A stretch of 64,000 bases of DNA. It comes from Candidatus Hydrothermales bacterium. Lineage in GTDB: Bacteria; Hydrothermota; Hydrothermia; Hydrothermales; JAJRUZ01. The notes under the pieces are model-generated. The model was not told the origin of the DNA and did no database searches. It worked only from the letters and a program-made list of their open reading frames with translations. The DNA is taken from positions 140,274 through 204,273 of the forward strand of contig JBCNVI010000003.1 of assembly GCA_039630235.1 (NCBI GenBank). The letters run 5' to 3'. The position numbers and the translations under genes were made by a program. Shown piece by piece: positions 1-8,962 of this stretch; position 1 is the stretch's first letter; the number at the start of each line of letters is the position of its first letter.

Positions 1-14
1 CTTTAAATTAATTA

Positions 15-1001
15 ATGCCAGCGAATCTTACTCCAGAGTACCTGGCAGCTGAGAAAAAGTATAGAGAAGCGAAGACTTTAGAGGAGAAGCTTTTAGCATT
101 AAAAGAAATGTGGGCTAAACTTCCTAAACATAAGGGGACAGATAAACTTCAAGCTGATTTAAAAAGAAAAATATCTCAAATTAAAAAAGAAATAGAAGAA
201 GAAAAGCAGAGGAGAAAAAGGGGGGCTCCAGCCTTTCTTTTTCCTGAAAGGGAAGGAGCTGGCCAGGTTGCAATATTAGGAAAGCCTAACTCTGGAAAAT
301 CTTCAATTCTTAAAGCTTTAACAAACGCAAACCCAGAAATTGCAGATTACCCCTTTACTACAGTTTTACCAAGAGTAGGAATGATGGCTTTCGAAGATAT
401 CCAAATTCAGATAATCGATTTACCTCCTTTTTTACCCTCTAAGTACCAATGGTGGCAAAGAGAAATTGTCAGAGGCTCAGACTCAGTTATGGCTGTTTTA
501 GATGGCTCATCAGATGAAATTATAGATGAATTTTATGAATTGAAAGAAATTTTAAAAGAATTAAAGATAGAGTTTTCTGATAAAAGAGAGTATAACTTTG
601 AGGGAGTTGTAAAAAAAGGTGGATTTTTTGTTGTTAATAAAATTGATACACCTGGGGCAGAGGAGAGATTTAAGATCTTAAAAGAAATTTTTATAGATGA
701 AAAAATTTTACCCTTTTCAGCTGTTACAAATTACGGTATAGAGGATCTAAAGAGAGAGATTTTCAAGTCCTTAGGAATAATAAGAGTGTATACTAAAGAG
801 CCAGGTAAAGAGCCTGATATGAAGGATCCAATGATTTTGAAAGAAAATTCTTCTATTTTAGATGCTGCAGAGGAACTTCATAAGGATTTTGCAAAAAACT
901 TAAAGTATGCAAGGGTTTGGGGTTCCACTAAGTTCCCTGGCCAAAGAGTTGAAAGAAACTACATTCTAAAAGACAAAGATATAGTAGAATTCCACATTTA
1001 A
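15..1001 (+). CDS. DRG/Obg-like GTPase with C-terminal TGS domain
   Basis: A cytosolic GTP-binding protein of the Obg/DRG superfamily; the cellular role of the bacterial members is not defined, though ribosome or RNA binding is likely. A Lys/Glu-rich helical N-terminus (about 1-75) precedes the G domain. The P-loop GKPNSGKS is at 89-96, the G4 motif is NKID and the last ~65 residues form a TGS domain ending in VEFHI. The G3 motif reads DLPP where classical GTPases have DxPG, so the usual Gly is replaced. Length (328 aa) is close to the DRG family. It sits 1 nt upstream of thiI and may be co-transcribed with it. The start is near the window edge, so upstream signals cannot be judged. Confidence 0.85.
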   Translation: MPANLTPEYLAAEKKYREAKTLEEKLLALKEMWAKLPKHKGTDKLQADLKRKISQIKKEIEEEKQRRKRGAPAFLFPEREGAGQVAILGKPNSGKSSILKALTNANPEIADYPFTTVLPRVGMMAFEDIQIQIIDLPPFLPSKYQWWQREIVRGSDSVMAVLDGSSDEIIDEFYELKEILKELKIEFSDKREYNFEGVVKKGGFFVVNKIDTPGAEERFKILKEIFIDEKILPFSAVTNYGIEDLKREIFKSLGIIRVYTKEPGKEPDMKDPMILKENSSILDAAEELHKDFAKNLKYARVWGSTKFPGQRVERNYILKDKDIVEFHI

Positions 1002-1002
1002 T

Positions 1003-2409
1003 GTGTATATAATTTTAAAATTTTCAGAAATCTTCACAAAAACAAAGAGAGTAAAAGAAAATTTTTTGAAAATTTTAGAGAACAACATAAGGTCAGCCTT
1101 TGAGAGGGAAAATTTTCAAGGTACTCTATTTGTTGAAAGGGATAAGATTTTAATAATATCTGATAGTTATAATAACTTTTTTCAGAGAATTTTTGGTGTT
1201 AAAAAAGTTGTCGTCGCAGAAAGGGTAAATTTTGAGGAACTTAGAGATCTAAAGGAGAGGGTGGCAGAAATTTTTGGTGATAAGGTTAAAAATAATACCT
1301 TTGGAGTAAGGGTTAAAAGAAAGGGAGTCCATAGCTTCAGCTCTCTTGAAGCTGAAAGGGAAATAGGAAGTTTACTTGTAGAAAAGGGCGGTAAGGTAAA
1401 TTTAAAAAATCCCTCAATATGGGTGAAATTAGAAATAGAGGATCACAAAGCTTATGTAACTTTAGAAGAATTTGAGGGTGCGGGAGGTTTGCCCCTTTCT
1501 TCTCAAGGAAAGGTTTTATGCCTTGTTTCAGGGGGATTTGATTCCATTGTTGCCTCTTACATGTTAGCTAAAAGAGGCACAGCTTTGTCGTTTTTATTTT
1601 TTAACCTTGGAGGCTACTCTCACCTAAGGGGAGTTGTTGAACTTTTAAATTATTTTTATAAAAGTTATCTCTACGGAATCGAACCAGAACTTATCGTTTG
1701 TGATTTAAGACCTATAGTAGAAGATATAAGAGGCGTTATACCCAGTTCCTATTGGGGTATTGTCTTGAAGAGAAGAATGTTTGAGATTGCTGAAATAATA
1801 GCAGAAGAGAGAGGTTTTAAAGTTATAGCAACTGGAGAATCACTTGGTCAAGTTTCTTCACAAACACTTGATTCCCTCTTTGTGATAGAAAAAATCTTAA
1901 AAAAAACTATTTGTCTTAGACCCCTTTTAGGTTTTGATAAAGAAGAAATAATAAATTTAGCAAGAAAAATCGGAACCTATGAGTTTTCAAGTAAAGTAAA
2001 GGAGTACTGTGCAATAGTACCAGAAAAACCTGTTACAAGACCTAAACTTGAAGACATAGAAAAATTAGAGAATTTACTTGAAAAAAAGTTAATTCAGCTT
2101 ATTCCAAAATCTGCAAGAGTTCTTTATCCACCATACAAAATTGAGGAAGAAGATATCGAAATCGAGAAAGTTCCAGAGGGAGCAATTAAGGTTGACATAA
2201 GAGAAAAATATGGAGCTGAAAGTATTCTCTTTAATGCTGACTTAAGAATTCCAAAAAGTGATATTGATAAATATGATTTTGATAAGGATAAGATCTACGT
2301 AATTTTTTGTAACTATGGTCTATTTTCACAAGAAGTCGCAATAAGACTCAGAGAAAGGGGCATAAGAGCTTACGCCTACAAAGGAGGAATAGTTAAATAC
2401 AGAGGATAA
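1003..2409 (+). CDS. thiI: tRNA 4-thiouridine synthetase ThiI
   Basis: Transfers sulfur to U8 of tRNA and, in many bacteria, to the thiamine sulfur carrier. Domain order is the full E. coli type: N-terminal ferredoxin-like plus THUMP region (about 60-165), an ATP-pyrophosphatase domain with PP-loop SGGFDS at about 176-181, and a C-terminal rhodanese-like domain with a Cys in the IFCNYG loop that would carry the persulfide. A second conserved Cys lies in EYCAIVP. The start is GTG, 1 nt after the preceding stop codon. The 4-thiouridine role is well supported; a thiamine role cannot be judged because no thi genes lie nearby. Confidence 0.9.
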   Translation: MYIILKFSEIFTKTKRVKENFLKILENNIRSAFERENFQGTLFVERDKILIISDSYNNFFQRIFGVKKVVVAERVNFEELRDLKERVAEIFGDKVKNNTFGVRVKRKGVHSFSSLEAEREIGSLLVEKGGKVNLKNPSIWVKLEIEDHKAYVTLEEFEGAGGLPLSSQGKVLCLVSGGFDSIVASYMLAKRGTALSFLFFNLGGYSHLRGVVELLNYFYKSYLYGIEPELIVCDLRPIVEDIRGVIPSSYWGIVLKRRMFEIAEIIAEERGFKVIATGESLGQVSSQTLDSLFVIEKILKKTICLRPLLGFDKEEIINLARKIGTYEFSSKVKEYCAIVPEKPVTRPKLEDIEKLENLLEKKLIQLIPKSARVLYPPYKIEEEDIEIEKVPEGAIKVDIREKYGAESILFNADLRIPKSDIDKYDFDKDKIYVIFCNYGLFSQEVAIRLRERGIRAYAYKGGIVKYRG

Positions 2410-2423
2410 AATTTTTTAAAAAT

Positions 2424-3353
2424 TTATTCTCCTTTTATTTCACCTGTTCCTAATAGATAAAATAAAACTGCCATTCTAACCGCTACTCCATTTGTAACTT
2501 GTTCAAGAATTACACATCTTTTATCTTTTGATACCTCATAGTCCATTTCTACCCCCCAGTTAACAGGCCCAGGATGCATAATTATTGCATTTTCTTTGAT
2601 AAGTTTTAGTCTATCTGTGGTTATTCCAAAGAATCTCCTATAATCCTCAAAAGAAGGTATGTAATTTGCGCCCCCTCTTTCCTTTTGTATTCTTAAACCC
2701 ATGATAACGTCCATATCCCCTATTTCCTTATCAATATTTTTCAGTATTTTTGCACCAAGTTTTTCAAACTCATCAGGAACAAGGGCCGCAGGACCTGCCA
2801 AAAAGACTTCTGCTCCAAGCTTTAATAGACCAAAAAGATTAGATCTTGCAACCCTTGAATGAAGAATATCTCCAATTATAAGAACTTTTTTCCCCTTTAA
2901 GTCTCCTAGGTGCTTTCTCATCGTAAAAATATCTAGTAAACCTTGAGTGGGATGTTCATGAGTTCCATCACCAGCATTTACAACACTTGCACTTGTATTT
3001 TTAGCAAGAAAATGAACAGCACCACTGTAAGAATGTCTTACTACAAACATATCAACTTTCATTGCAAGAATATTTTTTAAAGTATCAAGTGTTGATTCAC
3101 CCTTTTGAATTGAGGAAGCACTTGCAGTAAAGTTTATTACATCAGCAGACAATCTCTTTGCAGCTAGCTCAAAAGATAATCGCGTTCTCGTTGACGGCTC
3201 AAAAAAAAGATTACAGATTGTTTTACTTTTTAACGTAGGTACCTTGGGAATGGGCCTTTTAAGTATCTCTAGGAATTTTTCACTTAAATCCAAAATAGTC
3301 TCGATCTCTTTCTTTTCTAGCTCCCTTAAACTTAAAAGGTCCTTTCTTTTCAT
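2424..3353 (-). CDS. pyrB: Aspartate carbamoyltransferase catalytic subunit
   Basis: Condenses carbamoyl phosphate with aspartate, the committed step of pyrimidine synthesis. The carbamoyl-phosphate motif FEPSTRTR is at about 51-58, followed by [10 protein letters not shown] and HPGPVN, all typical of PyrB rather than ornithine carbamoyltransferase. At 309 aa it is the normal catalytic-chain length. No regulatory pyrI or other pyr gene is beside it. It is the last gene of a seven-gene minus-strand run, its start overlapping the hppA stop by 4 bp, so regulation is probably that of the operon. Confidence 0.95.
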   Translation of the reverse strand: MKRKDLLSLRELEKKEIETILDLSEKFLEILKRPIPKVPTLKSKTICNLFFEPSTRTRLSFELAAKRLSADVINFTASASSIQKGESTLDTLKNILAMKVDMFVVRHSYSGAVHFLAKNTSASVVNAGDGTHEHPTQGLLDIFTMRKHLGDLKGKKVLIIGDILHSRVARSNLFGLLKLGAEVFLAGPAALVPDEFEKLGAKILKNIDKEIGDMDVIMGLRIQKERGGANYIPSFEDYRRFFGITTDRLKLIKENAIIMHPGPVNWGVEMDYEVSKDKRCVILEQVTNGVAVRMAVLFYLLGTGEIKGE

Positions 3354-5401
3354 TTAATAACTCCAATTTTGTTGTTCAAAGTGATTATTAGTGGTGCAAA
3401 AACAAGTGAAACTATGGCCATTAACTTAAGTAGTATATTTAGAGAGGGACCTGCCGTATCTTTAAAGGGATCTCCTACAGTATCGCCCTCTACAGACGCT
3501 TTATGAGCCTTTGACCCCTTCCCTCCATAATTTCCAGCTTCTATGTATTTTTTCGAGTTATCCCATGCTCCGCCAGAGTTAGCCATAAAGAGTGCAAGGG
3601 GAACCCCAGTTACAAGAGAACCAGCAAGAAGTCCTCCAAGCGACTCTGGTCCTAAAATAATTCCCATTACAAGTGGTGTGAAAAAGGCAACAAGACTTGG
3701 AATTATCATACTTTTTAAAGCTCCCTGTGTAGTAATATCTACACATCTTGCATACTCTGGTTTTGCTTTTCCCTCCATAAGTCCTTGTATCTCTCTAAAT
3801 TGTCTTCTCACCTCTTCTACTACAAGTCCTGCTGTTTTTCCTACTGCTTTTATAGCTGATGCTGAGAAAAAGAAGGGGATTATGCCACCTATGAAAAGTC
3901 CTGCTACAACCCTTGCGTCAAGTATATTTAAATTCAGAGAAATCCCTGTAAGTGACCTTATAGTTTGGGAGTAAGCAGTAAAAAGGGCAAGGGCTGTTAA
4001 GGCAGCAGAACCTATAGCAAAACCTTTTCCAATGGCAGCCGTTGTATTACCAGCCGCATCTAAAGAATCGGTAATTTTTCTTATATCTTCTCCAAGATGA
4101 GACATCTGAGCTATACCACCTGCGTTGTCAGCTATTGGTCCATAGGCGTCTACTGAGACTGTCATACCTGCAATCGAAAGCATACCAATACCGGCAAGGG
4201 CAATTCCAAAGAACCCGCTTGATATATATGAGATAATTATTGCTATGCTAATTAAAATCACTGGTATAACAACACTCATCATACCTACTGAGACACCAGC
4301 TAAAATGTTGGTTGCAACTCCCTTTGTTGCAGCTTCTGCAATTTCTTCCAAAATCCTTTTATTGATCGTATAGTACTCTGTAATATATCCGATCAAAACG
4401 CCTACAAGAAGACCTGATAGTATTGCCCAATAAACTCTTAGATTTCCGTAAAAAGTTACTGTGGCTAAAAATGAAAAAATAGCAAATAGAATTGCTGAAA
4501 CTAACGTAGCCCTTAAAAGAGAGGCAGAAGCGTTTTCTTTTGCAGTTTTAATTGTAAAAACAGATATTATTGAAGAGGCTACTCCAAGGGCAGCAAGGAA
4601 AACTGAAAAATAGACGCCCTTTAGATCGGCATTGGCAGCTGCTATTACCATACCTGAAAGTATTGATCCAACAAAGGATTCGTAAAGGTCTGCACCCATT
4701 CCAGCACAATCACCTACGTTATCACCTACATTATCAGCAATAACTGCAGCGTTCCGGGGATCATCCTCAGGGATACCTGCTTCAACCTTGCCAACAAGGT
4801 CTGCTCCAACATCGGCAGCCTTTGTGTATATACCTCCTCCTACTCTTGCAAATAACGCAACAGATGAGGCTCCCATTGAAAATCCTGTAAGTATAGAAAC
4901 CACAAACTTAATATTTTCTGGAACGTCTTTAAAAACGTTTGTAAAAGTTAAAAATAAGACCGTTATTCCCAGGACACCAAGACCTGCAACGGTCATTCCC
5001 ATAACAGATCCGCCAAAAAATGCAATTTTTAAAGCTTCAGAAAATCCCTTCCTTGCACCCTCTGCGGTTCTTGCATTTGCCCTTGTAGAAATACTCATTC
5101 CAAAATAGGCTGATAATAAAGAAAGTGTAGAGCCAGTAATGTAAGAAATCGCAGTTGCAAGAGAGTAAGAAATACCGTTATAGGAAAGACCTATAAGAAT
5201 AAGGATCACAACAAACAAGATAAACCATAAGATTGTTTTAAACTCCCTTTTTAGAAAAGCCATTGCACCTTCATAAATTGCATTTGAAATTTTTACCATC
5301 TCCTCATTTCCAGGCGAGTGTTTCAAGACATACCTTGACATTAAGAGAGAATAAATAACTGCAGAAAGACCTATTAAACCACTTACAATGATAACTTCCA
5401 T
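3350..5401 (-). CDS. hppA: Membrane-bound ion-translocating pyrophosphatase, K+-dependent type
   Basis: Couples hydrolysis of pyrophosphate to H+ or Na+ transport across the inner membrane. The very hydrophobic 683-aa protein has about 15-16 membrane helices. It carries the substrate-site motifs [20 protein letters not shown] and DNAGGIAQM and a conserved C-terminal VEGDTVGDP. The sequence [16 protein letters not shown] has Ala where K+-independent enzymes have Lys, so this is the K+-dependent class by known family rules. The pumped ion cannot be decided by eye. It lies between pth and pyrB; prs in the same operon makes AMP rather than PPi, so the grouping may only reflect growth-linked expression. 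Confidence 0.95.
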   Translation of the reverse strand: MEVIIVSGLIGLSAVIYSLLMSRYVLKHSPGNEEMVKISNAIYEGAMAFLKREFKTILWFILFVVILILIGLSYNGISYSLATAISYITGSTLSLLSAYFGMSISTRANARTAEGARKGFSEALKIAFFGGSVMGMTVAGLGVLGITVLFLTFTNVFKDVPENIKFVVSILTGFSMGASSVALFARVGGGIYTKAADVGADLVGKVEAGIPEDDPRNAAVIADNVGDNVGDCAGMGADLYESFVGSILSGMVIAAANADLKGVYFSVFLAALGVASSIISVFTIKTAKENASASLLRATLVSAILFAIFSFLATVTFYGNLRVYWAILSGLLVGVLIGYITEYYTINKRILEEIAEAATKGVATNILAGVSVGMMSVVIPVILISIAIIISYISSGFFGIALAGIGMLSIAGMTVSVDAYGPIADNAGGIAQMSHLGEDIRKITDSLDAAGNTTAAIGKGFAIGSAALTALALFTAYSQTIRSLTGISLNLNILDARVVAGLFIGGIIPFFFSASAIKAVGKTAGLVVEEVRRQFREIQGLMEGKAKPEYARCVDITTQGALKSMIIPSLVAFFTPLVMGIILGPESLGGLLAGSLVTGVPLALFMANSGGAWDNSKKYIEAGNYGGKGSKAHKASVEGDTVGDPFKDTAGPSLNILLKLMAIVSLVFAPLIITLNNKIGVIK

Positions 5402-5416
5402 TTTGATTGTTCCCTA

Positions 5417-6004
5417 CTATTCTTTTTGTCTGGGTTTTAAACCCTCCCTATTAAAGTTATTTATATAGTTTTCAAATTTATCAATCATACCTTCTTTTAG
5501 AAATTTTTCTATACCCTCTTCAATATAGGGAAAAACCTTTTTTTCAAGGAAAAAAAGTTCATCTTCACTAAATTCCTGAAGGACATAAATTTCAGCAGGT
5601 ATATCGTAGTTAAATCCTATGCCAATTCTTAGTCTCATTATTTCGTCTGTCTGTGCATAATAAATACATGATCTTAGTCCCTTATGACCACCATCTGATC
5701 CCTTTTTTCTAAATCTTATTGCTCCAAAAGGTAAGTTTAAATCGTCAAGAAATATAATTAAGTTTTTTAAATCAAAGCTAGAAAAGTTTTTTAAATCTAC
5801 TATAATTTTCCCATTTTCATTCATAAAAATAAGAGGTAAAATTCCAATAAAAAACTCCTTTTGCGCAAATAAAAAATTAAAGCCCTTCGGTTTAAATTCA
5901 CAGGTTCTAAAAAAATAGCTTATAAATTTATAGCCTGCATTGTGTCTTGTATTCAAATGTCTTTTTCCAGGGTTTCCAAGACCAAATAAAAAATAATTTA
6001 TCAC
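5417..6004 (-). CDS. pth: Peptidyl-tRNA hydrolase
   Basis: Releases peptides from peptidyl-tRNA that drops off ribosomes. The start of the protein has GLGNPG and the catalytic His (His21 in TRHNAGY). The DDLNLPFG motif holds the catalytic-dyad Asp. Two usually conserved positions differ: the E. coli FMNLSG motif reads FMNENG, and the GGHNGL motif reads GGHKGL, so the Asn that contacts tRNA is Lys. Length is 195 aa, normal for the family. It overlaps the rplY stop by 4 bp, the widespread rplY-pth pair. Confidence 0.9.
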   Translation of the reverse strand: MINYFLFGLGNPGKRHLNTRHNAGYKFISYFFRTCEFKPKGFNFLFAQKEFFIGILPLIFMNENGKIIVDLKNFSSFDLKNLIIFLDDLNLPFGAIRFRKKGSDGGHKGLRSCIYYAQTDEIMRLRIGIGFNYDIPAEIYVLQEFSEDELFFLEKKVFPYIEEGIEKFLKEGMIDKFENYINNFNREGLKPRQKE

Positions 6005-6633
6005 TCCTTCTTTTTCTTTTCCTCACCCTTTTCTTCTTTAATTTCTGGAGCAATGATTTCCTGAGCAGTTACCTCTGTTACTCTTTTTCCTACTATAGTA
6101 CATATTGTTTCATCAGGACTTTCCTCTATCTTTATTCCCTCCTCTAATTTTATGTCTCTAACGTGAATACTTTCCCCGATATCTAAATCAGAAATATCTA
6201 TCTCGATGTGACTTGGAATCTTAGATGGAATTGTTCTTATATGTAATTGATGAGCAAAGTGTTCAAGTATGCCTCCTGATTTTACTCCCTTAGCTTCTCC
6301 CTTTAATATTACAGGTACAGGAACAGTTATCTCTTCTTTTTCGTGTAAAATCTGGAAATCTATATGTATTGGATAACCGTAAAGCACATCTCTTTGGATT
6401 TCCTTTATGACAGTACTATACTTTTTATCGTTAAATTCAATCTCGAAGATAACAGTTTCTCCGTGAATTTCACGCCAAATCTTTTCAAACTCTCTTCTTT
6501 CAAAGAATATGTGATAATTTTTTTCTTTTGCTCCGTAAACTTCACCTGTTATAAAGCCTTTTCCCCTTAGTCTTCTTGATTCCCTTGTACCAGTTTTTTC
6601 CCTTATTTTTGCTAATAATTTAACTTTTTTCAT
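6001..6633 (-). CDS. rplY: 50S ribosomal protein L25, long (CTC/TL5) form
   Basis: Binds 5S rRNA in the large ribosomal subunit. The N-terminal ~90 residues match the L25 domain (EKTGTRESRRLRGKGFITGEVYG...). The following beta-rich region with HFAHQLHIRTIPSKIP and HIEIDISDLDIGESIHV is the TL5/CTC C-terminal domain. The last ~20 residues are a Lys/Glu tail. A purine-rich GGGGGAGG Shine-Dalgarno lies 5-10 nt before the ATG. The order prs-rplY-pth is a conserved bacterial arrangement. Confidence 0.93.
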   Translation of the reverse strand: MKKVKLLAKIREKTGTRESRRLRGKGFITGEVYGAKEKNYHIFFERREFEKIWREIHGETVIFEIEFNDKKYSTVIKEIQRDVLYGYPIHIDFQILHEKEEITVPVPVILKGEAKGVKSGGILEHFAHQLHIRTIPSKIPSHIEIDISDLDIGESIHVRDIKLEEGIKIEESPDETICTIVGKRVTEVTAQEIIAPEIKEEKGEEKKKKE

Positions 6634-6653
6634 TTCCTCCCCCTTTTAAACAT

Positions 6654-7589
6654 TTAAATAAAAAGTTCACTTATAGAGACCTCTTCATGAATTCTTTTAA
6701 TAGCCTCCGCAAGTAGGCCTGAAATATCTAATATTTCAAGTTTTTTAAATCTTTTATGGTGCGGTATAGGAATAGTGTTTGTAACTATAACTTTTTCTAT
6801 AGGTGAACTCTCAAGTAACTCTTTACAGTTTTCGGATAAAAGGGCATGTGTAGCACAGACCCATATACTACGGGCCCCCTTTTCTTTTAAAACAACTGCC
6901 CCATTTGAAACTGTCTTACCCGTATCAATTAAATCATCAACTATTAACAAATTTTTATCCTTTACATCACCAATTACATTTATTATTTCAGCAAGATTCG
7001 GCGCAGGTCTTCTTTTATCAAGAAGAGCTAAAGGTAAATTTCCTAACCTTTTGGCAAAAGCTCTTGCTCTATTTGTTCCGCCAACATCTGGCGAAACAAC
7101 AACAAATCTATCGTTTGGTAAAACTCCAAAAAAATCTCTAAAGACTGGAAAGGCATATAAATTGTCAACAGGAATATCAAAAAATCCTTGAATTTGATCA
7201 GAGTGAAGATCGCATGTTAAAACTCTATCTGCTCCTGCTGTCTGAATTAGATTTGCGACAAGTTTGGCAGAAATGGGAACTCTTGGTGCATCTTTTCTAT
7301 CTTGTCTTGCGTAACCAAAGTAGGGCACCACAGCTGTTACTCTCTTTGCCGATGCTCTAACAGCTGCATCAATTAAAAGTAAAAGTTCCATTAAGTTATC
7401 TGAGGGTGGATGAGTTGATTGAACTATGAAAACATCACATCCCCTTATATTTTCTTTAATTTGAACTCTTATCTCACCATCTGAAAATCTTGAAACTTCT
7501 ATGTCAGTAGGTTCTATTCCAAGTTTCTTACATATCCTTTCTCTTAACTCCCACGATGCTGTACCGCAAAGTATCTTTAATTTATTCAT
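6654..7589 (-). CDS. prs: Ribose-phosphate pyrophosphokinase (PRPP synthase)
   Basis: Makes PRPP from ribose 5-phosphate and ATP for nucleotide, histidine and NAD synthesis. The family signatures are present: RFSDGEIRVQI, the YFGYARQDRK flexible loop, the metal-binding DLHSDQIQGFF and the PRPP-binding LLIVDDLIDTGKT near 217-229. At 311 aa it is class I length. It sits 20 nt before rplY and after the thioredoxin-like lipoprotein gene on the same strand. PRPP also feeds the pyrimidine pathway to which operon-mate pyrB belongs. Confidence 0.96.
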   Translation of the reverse strand: MNKLKILCGTASWELRERICKKLGIEPTDIEVSRFSDGEIRVQIKENIRGCDVFIVQSTHPPSDNLMELLLLIDAAVRASAKRVTAVVPYFGYARQDRKDAPRVPISAKLVANLIQTAGADRVLTCDLHSDQIQGFFDIPVDNLYAFPVFRDFFGVLPNDRFVVVSPDVGGTNRARAFAKRLGNLPLALLDKRRPAPNLAEIINVIGDVKDKNLLIVDDLIDTGKTVSNGAVVLKEKGARSIWVCATHALLSENCKELLESSPIEKVIVTNTIPIPHHKRFKKLEILDISGLLAEAIKRIHEEVSISELFI

Positions 7590-7603
7590 TTAGCCTCTTT
7601 TGC

Positions 7604-8083
7604 TCATAAAAGAGATCTTATTTTATTCTCAAAGAAAACCTCATCTCTATAGCCAACAATTTTTTCTACTATCTCACCTCTTTTATTTATTATAAAAGTA
7701 GTCGGAATAGCTCTTATATCCCCAAATTTTTTAACAACTTCCCTATTTCCCATCATAATAGGGTAGTTTATATTGTGGTCTCTAGAAAAACTTTTAACCC
7801 TTTCTAAGGCATTCTCGCCTAAGTCAAGCGATATGCCTACAATTAAAAGGCCCTGATCTTTATACTTATCATAGAGTCTAATAAATCCAGGAACTTCAGC
7901 TCTACAAGGTGGGCACCAAGTTGCCCAAAAGTTTATTAATATAACTTTTTTTCCAAGGTGTTCACTTAAGTTAAAAACAGATCCATCTATAGTCTCTAAT
8001 GTAAAGCTTGGAGCCTTTTTTGGGGTATTACCACCACACGCGAGTGTCCATAAAAAGATTAATGAAATAACTTTTTTCATCAT
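7604..8083 (-). CDS. TlpA/ResA-like thioredoxin-fold lipoprotein
   Basis: A membrane-anchored thiol-disulfide oxidoreductase facing the periplasm. It starts with a short hydrophobic signal ending in the lipobox LACG (Cys16). It continues with an AhpC/TSA-like thioredoxin fold containing WATWCPPC, with active-site Cys57 and Cys60, and a cis-Pro in AIPTTFI. The WCPPC centre and 159-aa length fit the TlpA/ResA group that reduces cytochrome c apoproteins or other exported proteins. The real substrate is unknown, and no cytochrome-maturation gene is nearby. It overlaps the speD stop by 4 bp. Confidence 0.85.
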   Translation of the reverse strand: MMKKVISLIFLWTLACGGNTPKKAPSFTLETIDGSVFNLSEHLGKKVILINFWATWCPPCRAEVPGFIRLYDKYKDQGLLIVGISLDLGENALERVKSFSRDHNINYPIMMGNREVVKKFGDIRAIPTTFIINKRGEIVEKIVGYRDEVFFENKIRSLL

Positions 8084-8847
8084 ATTTCACTCCTTAGGTT
8101 TTCTTCAATAATTTGTGAGAGTTTCTTAAAGAAGTTTTCATCATCTTCTTTAAAGCCCTCTTTAGAATTTGTTCTCACAATCAATTTAGCTATTTCTTCA
8201 TCATTTTTAAATAAGGGGAATTGAATTTCATGATGTATACTGGGCTTTTTTTTATTTTTTCTTTCCTTTCCTTCTCTATTAAAAGAGTAAATAAATTTCC
8301 CTTCTCTCATAATACCGACAAATGAAAAATCTTCAAAATCTTCAATAAGTAAGTTTAGGATTTTTTCAACTTTATCCCTTTCGTTTTCTGTAATTAGATT
8401 TTTTATAGTTTTTAGGAAACTTTCCTGCTTGAGTTTCTTTTTATAGTGTCCCAGTTCCTCCTCCCATGTAATAATTGAGTGAAAGAAGATACGATCACCC
8501 TCTTCTAATCCTCTTGTAATTTCACTAATATGGACATTTTCAGCTTTAAATTCTTGGAGAGCAAAATTAACTGCTGCTTCAGGATTTGAATGTTCGCCAC
8601 ATGTATATATATCAAGTGCAACATAACTATATTCAGGCCAAGTATGAACTGAAATATGTGATTCTGAAATCACAATGACACCAGATACTCCCTGAGGAGG
8701 AAACCTATGAAATGATACTGCCCAGATCTTTACATTTGCCTTGTGTGCCGCTTTTACAAGTATCTCCTGCACTTTCTCAACATTTCCAATTATTTCGGGG
8801 TCACAACCTGACGCCTCTACGATATAATGCTCCCCGACTGGTTTCAT
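8080..8847 (-). CDS. speD: S-adenosylmethionine decarboxylase with C-terminal GAF-like extension
   Basis: Makes decarboxylated AdoMet, the aminopropyl donor for spermidine. Residues 1-120 are a complete prokaryotic class 1b enzyme. The Glu62-Ser63 cleavage site lies in SESHISVHTWPE, where Ser63 becomes the pyruvoyl group; His68 and Cys83 (YTCGEH) are the processing and proton-donor residues. The usual enzyme ends near 120-130 aa. Here another ~135 residues follow, a helical linker and then a segment whose end (KLIVRTNSKEGFKEDDENFF) resembles a GAF-domain C-terminus. No spermidine synthase gene is in view. It is the first gene of the minus-strand operon and has the T-arm-like motif 17 nt upstream. 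Confidence 0.88.
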   Translation of the reverse strand: MKPVGEHYIVEASGCDPEIIGNVEKVQEILVKAAHKANVKIWAVSFHRFPPQGVSGVIVISESHISVHTWPEYSYVALDIYTCGEHSNPEAAVNFALQEFKAENVHISEITRGLEEGDRIFFHSIITWEEELGHYKKKLKQESFLKTIKNLITENERDKVEKILNLLIEDFEDFSFVGIMREGKFIYSFNREGKERKNKKKPSIHHEIQFPLFKNDEEIAKLIVRTNSKEGFKEDDENFFKKLSQIIEENLRSEI

Positions 8848-8864
8848 CTTTATCTAAGTATCTT

Positions 8865-8875
8865 GGAATTGAACC
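8865..8875 (-). promoter_or_regulatory. T-arm-like motif upstream of speD
   Basis: GGTTCAATTCC on the minus strand, ending 17 nt before the speD ATG. Seven nt after the motif comes TTAGATA (TAGATA at 8851-8856). The site heads the speD-pyrB operon. See the finding on this motif. Confidence 0.5.
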
Positions 8876-8950
8876 ATTTTAAGGTTATCAGTATTAATAT
8901 TAAGTAAAAAGAGACCAATTTTCAAATTTAAATAACACATTTTAGTTTAA

Positions 8951-8956
8951 TATAAT
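8951..8956 (+). promoter_or_regulatory. -10 box of rsmI, leaderless arrangement
   Basis: TATAAT ends 6 nt before the rsmI ATG, so transcription should begin at or next to the start codon. The -35 region is weak (TTTAAA at 8927-8932). Confidence 0.5.
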
Positions 8957-8962
8957 TAAAAG

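Noticed and set aside
1675..1685. GGAATCGAACC, the reverse complement of the T-arm-like motif, inside thiI
   Set aside because: It encodes Gly-Ile-Glu-Pro in the coding frame, is antisense to the gene and is not near a start. It shows that coding DNA can produce the motif by codon usage.
3543..3974. 143-codon plus-strand open frame opposite hppA
   Set aside because: It is a shadow of the well-supported minus-strand hppA gene; no family resemblance and no ribosome site.
6775..7191. 138-codon plus-strand open frame opposite prs
   Set aside because: Antisense to PRPP synthase whose conserved motifs cover the same bases.
7510..7520. GGTTCTATTCC inside prs
   Set aside because: Again the complement of a Gly-Ile-Glu-Pro codon run, within coding sequence and not upstream of a start codon.
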